Shown in pieces: positions 6,373-15,007 of a DNA stretch of 26,473 bases; the first letter of the stretch is position 1, and every line of letters begins with the position of its first letter. The stretch comes from a virus. Location: positions 1-26,473 of the IMG/VR virus record IMGVR_UViG_3300038954_000113; one strand, 5' to 3'. A program made the translations under genes and the position numbers. The notes beneath the pieces are model-generated. The model had not been told where the DNA came from, searched no databases, and saw only the letters and a program-made list of their open reading frames with translations.

Positions 6373-8229
6373 ATGCCAGAACAAATCAAACTGCTTAAAG
6401 AAACTTCAAAAGGCCGACTGGTGAAAGTGCCAGCAACCATCGAAAGAGATGGTGATCGCATCTACTTTCTCAAGTCTCCTTTTGCCTTGAAGGATGAGAT
6501 CAAGGCAATGAAAGGGAGCAAGTGGCACCAATTTGTGCCGGATGACGGGAGGAAGATGTGGTCGGTAGATGACTGCACCCGCAATAAGTTCCAGTTGGAA
6601 TTTATGATGGGTGGTGACCCTTATGCTAATTGGGACCGACCTCTTCAACATTGGAATTACTCTCGGCCTTTGTACGATCACCAGAGGTTGATGGCTGACC
6701 ACTGCCTTACCTACCATTACAAAATTCTTGCTGCCGAGATGGGTGTTGGTAAGACACTTTCAGCTATTGAGGTGATGGAAAATAGCGGCCTCCATGACTG
6801 GTGGTGGGTTGGTCCGAAGTCAGCATTAGCTGCTGTTGAACGTGAGTTCAAGAAGTGGGGTTTGAAGGTGATGCCTCGACTCATGACCTATGATCGACTG
6901 AGAATTGAGATGGGTCAATGGGGCGGCGGTACTGCTCCAGAAGGCGTCATATTTGATGAATCAAGCCGACTCAAATCAGCCACAGCAAACCGCACCAAAG
7001 CTGCCATGCACTTGGCAGACTCAATTCGAGAAGAGCACGGAGACAAGGGTTTCGTCATTCTTATGTCTGGAACGCCTTCTCCTAAGAGTCCAGTAGATTG
7101 GTGGGCACAGTGCGAAGTATGCTACCCTGGTTTTCTTCGAGAAGGCTCGGCAAAATCGTTTGAGCGGCGTATGGCTGTGTTTGAATCCATTGAAACTCAG
7201 TCTGGTAAAATCTCCAAGCGCAAGACTTGGAAAGATGATGAGAACAAGTGCGATGTCTGCGGTGAGTATGAAGATCATCCAGAGCATGAATTCGATGACA
7301 TATTTGGTGACGGTGGTGATCACCATTTCGTTCCGAGTAAGAATGAAGTGGCTTATTTATATGAACGGTTAGATGGTCTTGTTCTTCCGCTGGCAAAGAA
7401 AGATTGCCTCGATATACCAGATAAGATTTACCGCACTGTTGAACTGGAGCCGACCAGCACGATTAAACGTGTAGCGAAGACTCTTGCGAAGACTGCCGAG
7501 ACCGCTATTCAAGGTATTACTTGGCTTCGCGAATTGTCAGATGGCTTCCAGTATCGAGAACGTCAAGAAGGAATGAAGATTTGCCCTGTATGCAAAGGCG
7601 AAGGCAAGTGCGAGCAGTGGCAGTATGATGATGTTCTTGATCCGGTTAAGGAAATGTCAACTTGTGAAACTTGTGGAGGGAGCGGCGATATTCCCAACAT
7701 GGTTCGGGAATCGAAGAAAGTTCCTTGCCCGAAAGATAAAGCGATTATCTCTCTTCTTGATGAGAATGAAGAGCAAGGCCGAATCGTAATCTTCGCTGGT
7801 TTCCAAGGTTCAATTGACAGGGTTGTTGACGTTTGCCATAAGCAACAATGGGACGTTGTTAAAGTCGATGGCCGTGGCTGGAAGATCCTCCCTTGTGGTG
7901 AGGAGACAATCCCCAAATCAGTCAAGCCTTTGGATTACTGGGGAGACACGGAACGTCGAAGAGTAGCGTTTGTGGCCCACCCGGAATCAGGAGGTATGGG
8001 ATTGACTTTGACTGAATCTCGAATGGCTGTGTTCTATTCGAATGATTACAAGCCAGAGTCTCGTATTCAGGCAGAAGACCGGATTCACCGCCCTGGTATT
8101 GATGAGAATAAAGGAGCCACAATTGTTGATTTGTTCCATCTTGGAACTGACAGGAAAGTTCTTAATGTTTTACGTGATAACCGAAGATTAGAACAGATGA
8201 CTCTAGGCGAGGTTAGGGAATCGTTATGA
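6373..8229 (+). CDS. SNF2-like superfamily 2 DNA helicase with zinc-binding insertions
   Basis: 618 residues; GAGGG lies 6 bases before the ATG. Helicase motifs in order: Walker A MGVGKT (about 123-128), motif II as DESS (195-198) in place of the usual DEAH, motif III MSGTPSPKS (231-239), motif V ESGGMGLTLT (538-547) and motif VI QAEDRIHRPG (566-575). These are in the style of phage SNF2/UvsW-like DNA translocases. Between the two RecA-like lobes are two probable zinc sites: C293-x2-C296 with H302 and H305, and C404-P-V-C407-KGEG paired with C431-E-T-C434-GGSG, which copies the DnaJ cysteine-repeat style. Likely roles are branch migration, recombination-dependent replication or strand reannealing. 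First gene after its own promoter and coupled by ATGA to the next gene. Confidence 0.9.
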   Translation: MPEQIKLLKETSKGRLVKVPATIERDGDRIYFLKSPFALKDEIKAMKGSKWHQFVPDDGRKMWSVDDCTRNKFQLEFMMGGDPYANWDRPLQHWNYSRPLYDHQRLMADHCLTYHYKILAAEMGVGKTLSAIEVMENSGLHDWWWVGPKSALAAVEREFKKWGLKVMPRLMTYDRLRIEMGQWGGGTAPEGVIFDESSRLKSATANRTKAAMHLADSIREEHGDKGFVILMSGTPSPKSPVDWWAQCEVCYPGFLREGSAKSFERRMAVFESIETQSGKISKRKTWKDDENKCDVCGEYEDHPEHEFDDIFGDGGDHHFVPSKNEVAYLYERLDGLVLPLAKKDCLDIPDKIYRTVELEPTSTIKRVAKTLAKTAETAIQGITWLRELSDGFQYRERQEGMKICPVCKGEGKCEQWQYDDVLDPVKEMSTCETCGGSGDIPNMVRESKKVPCPKDKAIISLLDENEEQGRIVIFAGFQGSIDRVVDVCHKQQWDVVKVDGRGWKILPCGEETIPKSVKPLDYWGDTERRRVAFVAHPESGGMGLTLTESRMAVFYSNDYKPESRIQAEDRIHRPGIDENKGATIVDLFHLGTDRKVLNVLRDNRRLEQMTLGEVRESL

Positions 8230-8591
8230 AATATGTAGCAGCGATAGATGTAAAGTCACCAACAACTGTTTATCGAAATTCTGATCCTTCCTCTTACAAG
8301 AGGGGAGACCTGAAAACTTTATTTGAGGTTTTCGATTTTGACACAGAAGAAGGCGAATCAGTTGAAGTCACTGTTTTGCTTGATGAAGATAATCGAATGT
8401 ACGACTTCATGCTGAATGGTGAATCCGCTGGCTACTATTTCATCAAAGTGGTTTGTTCTCTGTTTGCAGACTTTCATCTTCCTGTGCTGGCTTACCTTGG
8501 CTATGACAGCAAAACCACTCTCGATCAGGTTATGAAGAAAACAGGAGACATCTATATTCTGCCAGCATTCGGAGATTTATCATGCATGTAG
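8226..8591 (+). CDS. Hypothetical protein
   Basis: 121 residues, beginning in a 4-base overlap with the helicase stop. Not recognised. The sequence is acidic and probably a soluble alpha/beta protein (VEVTVLLDEDNRMYDFMLNG). A hydrophobic helix (YYFIKVVCSLFADFHLPVLA) is too polar to be a clear membrane span. The end overlaps the next small gene by 10 bases. Confidence 0.7.
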   Translation: MKYVAAIDVKSPTTVYRNSDPSSYKRGDLKTLFEVFDFDTEEGESVEVTVLLDEDNRMYDFMLNGESAGYYFIKVVCSLFADFHLPVLAYLGYDSKTTLDQVMKKTGDIYILPAFGDLSCM

Positions 8592-8734
8592 ATGAGTTAA
8601 ATAATGAGCTTGTAATGCTTCCTATAGATTCAGAAGTGTTTGTTGAAGTTGATGGTACTCTCTATTCAATTGAATCCATTGAAGACGACTCTCAGGGAGT
8701 TTCAATCAAGATAAATAAGGAAGAACAATGCTAG
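8582..8734 (+). CDS. Very small hypothetical protein
   Basis: 50 residues, MHVDELNNELVMLPIDSEVF through INKEEQC; not recognised. It fills exactly the gap between its neighbours, overlapping the upstream gene by 10 bases and the methyltransferase gene by 7, which supports it as real and translationally coupled. The composition is acidic with alternating beta-type residues (VFVEVDGTLYSIESI). No further function can be read. Confidence 0.7.
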   Translation: MHVDELNNELVMLPIDSEVFVEVDGTLYSIESIEDDSQGVSIKINKEEQC

Positions 8735-9837
8735 ATAACTACTGTTATTCTTGCTTCTCAAATTCAATCAGGCCATTCCTAGATATGGGTGACCAACCTA
8801 TGTCTCTCGTTTCACTTAAGAGAGACCCACAGGAGTCCAAGAACCTCCCCACTCATAAAATATACATCTACAATTGTGCTGAGTGCGGCCACTATTTCAA
8901 CGCTGCTTTCAACCCGAATAATGTGGATTACTCTGGTGCTGGTTGCGTAATGTGGAATAAAGGGTCTCTATGGCAAGACCATATCTCGCATATTACCGAG
9001 TTGCTTAATGGCCTGCAAGTATATGGGTTTGTTGAGATTGGGGCTGGTGACGGTAGATTCTTAGCCGATCTGAAAGATGTTGAAAAACTAGCTATTGATC
9101 CGTGCGAAGCTGTAGAGAATTGCAAGTATCTAGGGATAGATTACAAGAGAAAGATGTTCTCTCCACAGGATCTCCCTGAAGGTCGCCGGTGTGTAATTAT
9201 GCGCCACCTTCTGGAGCACATGACGTTTCCGAAGGACTTCGTTTTTGATATTCGAAGCAAGTTAACTGCTGGAAGTTACCTTGCGATTGAAGTACCCTGC
9301 ATTGAGAATGCGGTAAGGGACTCTCGGATTGAAGACTGGACTTATGAGCATCCTCAACATTTCACAAAGGACTCCTTAACCAAGTTAGTTGAAAGTTGTG
9401 GGTTCCAAGTGTCGTACTGTGAAAAACATTACGGAGACGAAGTTCTAGTCCTTATTGCTGAAGCATGCCTTAGAGTTAAAGATAGGTGTTCTGAATATTT
9501 GGAAGAAAATATTGAACGGACATCTGAGTGGCTTAATCAGAACAATGACGATGTTGCATACTGGGGCGGTGCTGGCAAAAGCGCGATGTTCCTTCGCAAA
9601 ATGAAAGTGCCTGAAAATGCGTTAGTTGTAGACAGCGATGAAAGAAAGTGGGGTTGTTATGTGCCAGGAACAGGGGTAAAGATTCAATCTCCTTTGATCT
9701 TAGCCATGCACCCGAGACCTTTTATTGTTGCGACAACTTCCTGGCGAGCAGAAGACATTAAGAAAGAAGTCACTGCTTGTAATATTAAACACGACTCCAT
9801 TTACAAGTTCTACCAAGGCATGTTAACAAAGGTTTAA
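8728..9837 (+). CDS. SAM-dependent C-methyltransferase, sugar-modifying type
   Basis: 369 residues. Three parts match the NDP-hexose C-methyltransferase architecture. An N-terminal zinc-binding domain has Cys6-x2-Cys9 and Cys50-x2-Cys53 with the DMGDQP motif. A Rossmann SAM-binding core has FVEIGAGDGRFL (motif I, about 101-112) and RHLLEHM (159-165). The C-terminal domain contains AYWGGAGKSAMFL, typical of the last domain in this family. Known relatives transfer methyl to C3 of keto-deoxysugars attached to nucleotide carriers. The gene lies 1 base upstream of a glycosyltransferase, so the two may build or finish one sugar decoration. The substrate is unknown. Confidence 0.85.
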   Translation: MLDNYCYSCFSNSIRPFLDMGDQPMSLVSLKRDPQESKNLPTHKIYIYNCAECGHYFNAAFNPNNVDYSGAGCVMWNKGSLWQDHISHITELLNGLQVYGFVEIGAGDGRFLADLKDVEKLAIDPCEAVENCKYLGIDYKRKMFSPQDLPEGRRCVIMRHLLEHMTFPKDFVFDIRSKLTAGSYLAIEVPCIENAVRDSRIEDWTYEHPQHFTKDSLTKLVESCGFQVSYCEKHYGDEVLVLIAEACLRVKDRCSEYLEENIERTSEWLNQNNDDVAYWGGAGKSAMFLRKMKVPENALVVDSDERKWGCYVPGTGVKIQSPLILAMHPRPFIVATTSWRAEDIKKEVTACNIKHDSIYKFYQGMLTKV

Positions 9838-9838
9838 T

Positions 9839-11704
9839 ATGAGCACGAAGAAGCGTCAAAAACAATTGAAAAAGCAAAAGCAGAGGAAAGCTTTACGCTA
9901 TAAGAAAGAGCCTTTAATAAAGCACCCTTCCAACCCTATGGAGAACATTCCAGAGATAAATTATAAAGGGTGGGTGGATGCAATTAAGAATAGGGACGAA
10001 AGCGTATGGGAAGCAATAATTGAATACTTGCTGTTCTTTGAACATCATCATTATAAAGCTTTTGGTGCTCAAGCAGTTAAGTCAATGACGGAGTTCGCTC
10101 AACTTGTATACACTGCTATGTTGGACGAAGGTTTCACGCCTAACAGGCAAATGGCGTTTAAGCTAATTCAGACTTCCCACTTATTTCATCATATTGTTGC
10201 GATCACCGGCTTCCGCTCAAATGATGGGGCATTGAAAGGATCGCTTCTTCAGGAAAATAATGTGGCTAAAGTATTGTTCTTGCAAAACCCTCGTTGCGAG
10301 TTGCAAGTGAAACAAGCCGATTTATTTGCTGTTGACCCGTTCTTAACATCTGTTTGGTTCAACACTTATATTCTTGGTATCAGTTCTCCAACCCGCCTGC
10401 TACAAGAAAACCTTTACAAGCATTTCCGAGACATGGATGAGCGTTGGATTCCTCCTCATCATGCATTGTCTGGTATTTACTTCTCTTGCACCTACCATTG
10501 CCCTGATCATGTCCGGCATGTGAAGTCAATCATGAATGCTCGAATCAAAGAGAAAGGACTACCTGAGTTTAATAACAATCCGTCACCCGATTCGATAGCC
10601 ATTGTAACGAACAAATGGCATCGCAACCACGCTGTCTATAAGTCGGCTTCTCCCTTAGTCGAGCAGCTTGTGGGTAAGTATAAACTCACCTTGGTGTGGA
10701 CAGCACCAAAGGATCGGATGCCAGACACAATAGTGACTGACTACTTTGACAAGGTAGTTAACTGCCACTTTGAACGAGATGGCAAGCTTATCATTCCAGA
10801 CGAGTTGAAGAACAACGATTTTCAGCTTGTCTACTTCCCAGACATCGGCATGACTGACGAATCAATCTGGTTGTCGAACGCTCGGATGGCTCCGATTCAA
10901 GCCGTTGGGTACGGTCATCCAGATACAACTGGTGACAACAACGAGATTGATTACTACATTTGTGGTCAAGTGGAGAAGGAAGCCGATCAAGCTTACTCGG
11001 AAACGCGGGTTTGCATCCCTGGTTTGGCTCAAGAGCCAGCTTGGCCTACAGCAGAACGGAAGCATAATTACATTGATGATGGAGTAGTGCGGGTTAATTG
11101 TGTTTGGGGGCCGGACAAGTATAACCACTCGCTTCTCATGCTTCTAAATCAAATTAACAAGTCTGTGTGGGGAGCCAAGCCCGACTCTAAGCACGAATTC
11201 CATCTGTTTGCTAGCCCTGGTATTAATAGGTACGCAGCCCTCCCATCGTTTTGTGAAGAGATTCGTAGGATGCTGCCGAATGCCGTGTTGCATTCTGAGC
11301 AAGAATATTATGACTACATGGAAAACGCAGAGCAACATGATTTTGCTCTTAACTCGTTCCCATTTGGATGTTACAATGTATTGGTGGAATCCCTTTATAT
11401 GGGACTTCCATTCATAACACTGGTGGGTAACAGGTTCTACAATCGTGCAGGTGCTTGGCTTAACGACCAAGTTGATATGGGGTGCAACAATTGCGATAAT
11501 CCGCAGGAATATGTCAACAAGTCGGCTCAACTTATCCTGTTCCCTGACAAACTTAAAGGGCAACGAGAGCACCTAGCCAGTATTGATCTGAAGGAAAAGC
11601 TATTCTCGTTGAAAGGAACACATTTTCTAGAAGCAATTGAGCATATTATCGCCAACCATCCTTTTGAAGAAACTAAACTTATTGGAGAAGAAGATGCTGA
11701 ATGA
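9839..11704 (+). CDS. GT41-family glycosyltransferase (HMW1C/OGT-like)
   Basis: 621 residues. After a very basic start (STKKRQKQLKKQKQRKALR) comes a helical region. Two GT-B lobes follow, with NARMAPIQAVGYGHPDTTGD and then EIDYYICG. His360 is in the GHPxTT box typical of HMW1C-type N-glycosyltransferases. VWGPDKYNHSLL is a likely nucleotide-phosphate-binding Lys segment. FALNSFPFGCYNVLVESLYM followed by GLPFITLVGNRFYNRAG matches the C-terminal donor-binding region of O-GlcNAc transferase-like enzymes. Such enzymes transfer a sugar from UDP-hexose to Asn or Ser/Thr of cytoplasmic proteins. No signal peptide is seen, so it should act in the cytoplasm, on phage or host proteins. The end overlaps the next gene. 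Confidence 0.85.
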   Translation: MSTKKRQKQLKKQKQRKALRYKKEPLIKHPSNPMENIPEINYKGWVDAIKNRDESVWEAIIEYLLFFEHHHYKAFGAQAVKSMTEFAQLVYTAMLDEGFTPNRQMAFKLIQTSHLFHHIVAITGFRSNDGALKGSLLQENNVAKVLFLQNPRCELQVKQADLFAVDPFLTSVWFNTYILGISSPTRLLQENLYKHFRDMDERWIPPHHALSGIYFSCTYHCPDHVRHVKSIMNARIKEKGLPEFNNNPSPDSIAIVTNKWHRNHAVYKSASPLVEQLVGKYKLTLVWTAPKDRMPDTIVTDYFDKVVNCHFERDGKLIIPDELKNNDFQLVYFPDIGMTDESIWLSNARMAPIQAVGYGHPDTTGDNNEIDYYICGQVEKEADQAYSETRVCIPGLAQEPAWPTAERKHNYIDDGVVRVNCVWGPDKYNHSLLMLLNQINKSVWGAKPDSKHEFHLFASPGINRYAALPSFCEEIRRMLPNAVLHSEQEYYDYMENAEQHDFALNSFPFGCYNVLVESLYMGLPFITLVGNRFYNRAGAWLNDQVDMGCNNCDNPQEYVNKSAQLILFPDKLKGQREHLASIDLKEKLFSLKGTHFLEAIEHIIANHPFEETKLIGEEDAE

Positions 11705-12941
11705 AACCACTGTGAAGAATATAAAGAGTGATATTGAAAAAGGAAATCTCACTCAGAAGCAAATTGGTGAGAAGTATAACATCAGCCGGTCTATGGTCAG
11801 CGACATTGCTTGCGGTCGGAGTTACAACGCTGTGCCAGCAACAGTAGACGATGAAATTATCAAGCTGAAGGCTGAGGTGGCTCATCTTCGAGAAGAAAAG
11901 AACCTTGCTAACAAGCGACTAAAGCACGCTGTCAAGAACAAAGGATTGTTTCAAGCCATCACGGACGAAATGGAAACCAGGATCAACCCATTCACACCTT
12001 TGCCGACAGCACGAGGAAAGGTAAAACCCACAAAGAACCAGACAGTAGAACATCTAGTAATGCACCTGTCTGATGGTCACCATGATCAGGTAGTCACGTA
12101 TGATGATACTGGTGGGTTGGAAAAGTACAACTTTCCGATTAGTGTATGCCGAGCGGAACGCTATGTTGACACAATCATCAAGTGGACTCAGCAAACCCTA
12201 GCGCCTCAGTTTCGCTTTCCTTCTCTAACTGTGCTTTCCTATGGTGATCACACTAGTGGAGAGATTCACGGTGCGGCACAGCGAAGCTATTTCAAAAACA
12301 TGTTTCGCAATTGTCAAGCAATTGGACAGCTTCATGCTTTGATGTTTCGAGACTTGGCTCCTTACTTTGATCAGGTCAACGTAATCTCTGTTCCTGGTAA
12401 CCACGGAAGACGAAGCACGAAGAAGGATTATCACGGTGCTCACGATAACTGGGATTATCTGATTGCTAAGTTCGCTCAGTTGTACTGTGGCAATGTCGGT
12501 AACATAAATTTCCAAATTCCTAACTCTTTTTCTTGCAATGTTGAGATTGATGGGGTAGGATTTAATATAGCACACGGCGATGATGTCCGATCAAATCTCG
12601 GGATTCCCTGGTATGGACTGGAACGAAGACGTTATAGGATGATGGCCCTGGATAATGTTCGAGACGGTGTCCCGATTCGCTATTATTGCTGTGGTCACTT
12701 TCACCGTCCAGGTAACACTACTGATGTAAACGGCGAGATGATTATGAACGGGGCTTGGCCTGCTAGTGATGCTTTTGCTTACAACGCGTGTGCTGGCTAT
12801 ACTACACCTTCACAATTGATCCATGGGGTAAACAGGAAATATGGAATTACATGGCGGCTTCCCGTGATGCTCAAATCAGAATATGAACATAACGGACCTA
12901 AACGATATTTTATTGATGAAATGGAGAGTATTCAAGTATGA
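11694..12941 (+). CDS. Metallophosphoesterase with N-terminal helix-turn-helix
   Basis: 415 residues; the ATG at 11694 is preceded by GGAGAAGA and overlaps the glycosyltransferase gene by 11 bases. Residues 19-40 (LTQKQIGEKYNISRSMVSDI) form a helix-turn-helix. A coiled region follows (AEVAHLREEKNLANKRLKHA), then the calcineurin-like phosphoesterase core. Metal ligands are visible in order: LSDGHH (D127, H129), YGDHTSG (D185), PGNHG (N236, H237), AHGDD and CCGHFHRPG. Relatives are phage phosphodiesterases or nucleases acting on DNA or nucleotides. The DNA-binding head suggests a nucleic-acid substrate or target site; that is inference. Confidence 0.85.
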   Translation: MLNETTVKNIKSDIEKGNLTQKQIGEKYNISRSMVSDIACGRSYNAVPATVDDEIIKLKAEVAHLREEKNLANKRLKHAVKNKGLFQAITDEMETRINPFTPLPTARGKVKPTKNQTVEHLVMHLSDGHHDQVVTYDDTGGLEKYNFPISVCRAERYVDTIIKWTQQTLAPQFRFPSLTVLSYGDHTSGEIHGAAQRSYFKNMFRNCQAIGQLHALMFRDLAPYFDQVNVISVPGNHGRRSTKKDYHGAHDNWDYLIAKFAQLYCGNVGNINFQIPNSFSCNVEIDGVGFNIAHGDDVRSNLGIPWYGLERRRYRMMALDNVRDGVPIRYYCCGHFHRPGNTTDVNGEMIMNGAWPASDAFAYNACAGYTTPSQLIHGVNRKYGITWRLPVMLKSEYEHNGPKRYFIDEMESIQV

Positions 12942-13168
12942 AGAAAGATGACAACGCTGTTACTGTTGCTGCTGCTATTATGTTGGTTTTACTTTCAGTT
13001 GTTTTTAGCATGGCAGTTTATGCTGTCGGTGCGGTGATTCTAGCCTATTTGTGGAATTCTTTCGCTGTGCCTAATTGGGATGTTGTTGCACTGACTTGGC
13101 TTCAGTCCTTCCTGATTATCATTGGTTTGAGGTTCTTAGTCGGGTGTTTAATCCCAAGGAGTATTTAA
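12938..13168 (+). CDS. Small membrane protein with two predicted spans
   Basis: 76 residues, ATGA-coupled to the phosphoesterase. The sequence has two hydrophobic segments: AAAIMLVLLSVVFSMAVYAV running into GAVILAYLW, and LTWLQSFLIIIGLRFLVGCLI. The N-terminus, MKKDDNAVT, is charged. It could be a holin-like or phage membrane-anchor protein, but holin identity cannot be shown from sequence alone. Its stop shares bases with the next start (TAATG). Confidence 0.7.
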   Translation: MKKDDNAVTVAAAIMLVLLSVVFSMAVYAVGAVILAYLWNSFAVPNWDVVALTWLQSFLIIIGLRFLVGCLIPRSI

Positions 13169-13893
13169 TGGGTGATACGATTAACACAGTTTTGAATAAT
13201 GCTACGACATTTAACACCAGTGACGATGCTCGCGGGCCGGATCGTCACGCCTACAATGAGTTGCTTCAATTGAAGAGCAATGACATTGCTCTCGCATCTC
13301 CGTATGCCAAGGCATCTCATGTGGCGACGATCCCGGCCCACACGGACACTATTAATTCCGGCAACTTCACCATTACATTGAATTTCCCGAATTACAATGT
13401 GGCTGTGACGACTGGTAATATTTCCTACGACGCCAATCAAGCAACTATTCAAAGTGCTGTTGACACGGCTTTGAGTGGAGAAACAGTTGTAGCTAGTTAC
13501 AATTCTGGCGATGTTGATGTTTCTCTTACCGGGAACTTGACTGCCAACGATGCCACTTTGACTGCCAATGGAAGCACTGTAAATGGTGCTTACATGAAGG
13601 TCAGCACGGCTAATGTTGATTTGTCTGCTGACAATTTGGCTACTCCTGTAGTAGCCACAGCAGGGACAATGGACCGTGCTGCTGAGGCTTTGCTTTTCCA
13701 GTATGATGTGGTGCGCCCGACTGGCGATCTCCCTTATCAGGGGCAGGTGGCAAACGAGAATGACTACGAGACTGGCGACAACCCTTGGTCTCTTAGCCCT
13801 GGCTTGATAAATGTACTAGTTGACGAGATTATTATGAACGAAAACGATATAATTGGACTGGCTGTGTTTGAATCAGCCAAGATGGTTCAATAA
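13168..13893 (+). CDS. Probable virion structural or decoration protein
   Basis: 241 residues; the start is fixed by AAGGAG 6 bases upstream, one of the strongest ribosome sites here. The protein is Ala/Thr/Asn/Val-rich and low in Lys and Cys. It contains a beta domain: NFTITLNFPNYNVAVTTGNI, then SYDANQATIQSAVDTALSG, then VDVSLTGNL. This is the strand-turn-helix pattern (ITxNIxYxAxxAxIQxAVxxAL) repeated in many phage tail and capsid-associated proteins. The C-terminal part (RPTGDLPYQGQVANENDYET) looks like an adhesion or assembly segment. The gene stands alone among replication genes and ends in a strong terminator, which fits high expression. The exact role (decoration, fibre or neck) is unknown. 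Confidence 0.6.
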   Translation: MGDTINTVLNNATTFNTSDDARGPDRHAYNELLQLKSNDIALASPYAKASHVATIPAHTDTINSGNFTITLNFPNYNVAVTTGNISYDANQATIQSAVDTALSGETVVASYNSGDVDVSLTGNLTANDATLTANGSTVNGAYMKVSTANVDLSADNLATPVVATAGTMDRAAEALLFQYDVVRPTGDLPYQGQVANENDYETGDNPWSLSPGLINVLVDEIIMNENDIIGLAVFESAKMVQ

Positions 13894-13900
13894 TTTACCT

Positions 13901-13937
13901 TAGCGGTAGTGTTTTCTAACACTACCGCTATTTTTAT
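13901..13937 (+). terminator. Strong intrinsic terminator
   Basis: Perfect 13-bp stem TAGCGGTAGTGTT (13901-13913) and AACACTACCGCTA (13918-13930) with a TTCT tetraloop and a TTTTTAT tail. It lies 7 bases after the structural gene's stop and 3 bases before the next promoter, so it cleanly separates two transcription units. Confidence 0.95.
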
Positions 13938-13940
13938 GTC

Positions 13941-13968
13941 TTGACTTAACCTGATTTGATGGTATACT
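13941..13968 (+). promoter_or_regulatory. Promoter of the DNA polymerase operon
   Basis: TTGACT (13941-13946), 16-bp spacer, TATACT (13963-13968) preceded by TGG (extended -10). AGTAG follows at the expected initiation site, as in the promoters at 17569 and 23091. It starts right after the terminator at 13901-13937. Confidence 0.85.
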
Positions 13969-14006
13969 TTAGTAGGGTTAACAACGAGAACATTTGGATT
14001 GAAATC

Positions 14007-14321
14007 ATGAGGCAATATGACAAGAATAACCCGCTAGGACTGAAGATTGGCGATGAAGTAAAAGTAGAAGCAATATCTCGTCTTGAGTATTCTTTTTCCG
14101 GTGAAAAAGAAGTTAATAAAGCGAAGCTCTACAACCCTGTAGCCATGCGGGTGACAGGGGTGCTGAAGAAAGCTATAGGGTATGTTAAGAGTGAGCCTGT
14201 CACACTAGGTATCAGACCTAGAAACAACTTCATAGCCACAAAATACTTGACTTTCTACACTTGCAAAAGTACAATTAAAGACAAAGACATATTAGTTGAC
14301 CCGGAGGACATTCGAACATGA
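14007..14321 (+). CDS. Hypothetical protein
   Basis: 104 residues from the ATG at 14007. The frame is open further upstream, but that part overlaps the promoter at 13941-13968, so the later start is preferred; its Shine-Dalgarno site is weak. Not recognised. It looks like a small beta-rich protein (GLKIGDEVKVEAISRLEYSF and later MRVTGVLKKAIGYVKSEPVT), perhaps OB- or SH3-like. It overlaps the next gene by ATGA. Confidence 0.65.
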   Translation: MRQYDKNNPLGLKIGDEVKVEAISRLEYSFSGEKEVNKAKLYNPVAMRVTGVLKKAIGYVKSEPVTLGIRPRNNFIATKYLTFYTCKSTIKDKDILVDPEDIRT

Positions 14322-14677
14322 AACTTTACAATATCACTCACAACAAACAAAAACATCGAGATAAAAAGATGGAGGAAAGCACTCGCCTGCTAAATGAACT
14401 TAAAAAGGAATTATATCATTTCAAACAGATTGATCTAAGATGGTTGATTGTTTGCAACAGCTCTCATACTTTGCGTTTTTGTTATCGTTTTTCAGTGAAA
14501 AACTATCTTGTGTTTGAAGCAAAAGCAACAGAAGAAGGTGTGAATTTATCATGTGGCGATAATTGGGCGCGAGTCGATGCGGGAACTTATAATTCGGCAG
14601 AGTCTTTGTACTGTATGGCTTCCGACATAATAAGTCGGTTTGCAACAGAACATAAGATCAGCATCAAAGGAGTCTGA
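14318..14677 (+). CDS. Hypothetical protein
   Basis: 119 residues, coupled by ATGA to the preceding gene. A basic helical N-terminus (KQKHRDKKMEESTRLLNELK) is followed by a mixed region with Cys and aromatic residues (LRWLIVCNSSHTLRFCYRFS). No recognised motif. It ends overlapping the start of the next gene; AAAGGAG for that gene lies inside its last codons. Confidence 0.65.
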   Translation: MKLYNITHNKQKHRDKKMEESTRLLNELKKELYHFKQIDLRWLIVCNSSHTLRFCYRFSVKNYLVFEAKATEEGVNLSCGDNWARVDAGTYNSAESLYCMASDIISRFATEHKISIKGV

Positions 14678-14931
14678 TGATGTTGATTGAAATTTCCTTG
14701 GTTATTATTATTGTTATTCTTATTTCATTTCTCCGTTTATTATCTTCATACTGTGGTGAGATGGAGCGTGAATGGCGATCAACATACTTAGATATGAAAA
14801 GGGAACGTGATGACAATGATTGTCGAGCGAAGCAACTTAACTATAGATTAGGAGAAATTAAAAAGGACAAAGCAACTCTTTCTTCTTCAATCGAAAACCT
14901 ACAGAATGAAAACGAGTCGCTTAAAGACTAG
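14677..14931 (+). CDS. Membrane-anchored coiled-coil protein, possible i-spanin-like
   Basis: 84 residues from 14677 (the next ATG at 14680 is better spaced from AAGGAG). One N-terminal membrane span (IEISLVIIIVILISFLRLLS) is followed by a long charged coiled coil (WRSTYLDMKRERDDN through SSSIENLQNENESLKD). This layout matches inner-membrane spanins, but also many phage anchors, and it is not next to other lysis genes. The coding pattern appears to continue past the stop: the -1 frame is open from 14932 to a TGA that overlaps the polymerase start. A C-terminal frame change is therefore possible. Confidence 0.6.
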   Translation: MMLIEISLVIIIVILISFLRLLSSYCGEMEREWRSTYLDMKRERDDNDCRAKQLNYRLGEIKKDKATLSSSIENLQNENESLKD

Positions 14932-15007
14932 TTGGAGGAAGAAAAGATATTTCTGGCGAGCTTCGAGAAAGTGTTGAAGACGCGATCAATGTGTTAAAGG
15001 CTATCCA

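Noticed and set aside
13075-13167. 31-residue N-terminal extension of the structural protein
   Set aside because: It overlaps the membrane protein gene in another frame, while AAGGAG clearly marks the ATG at 13168.
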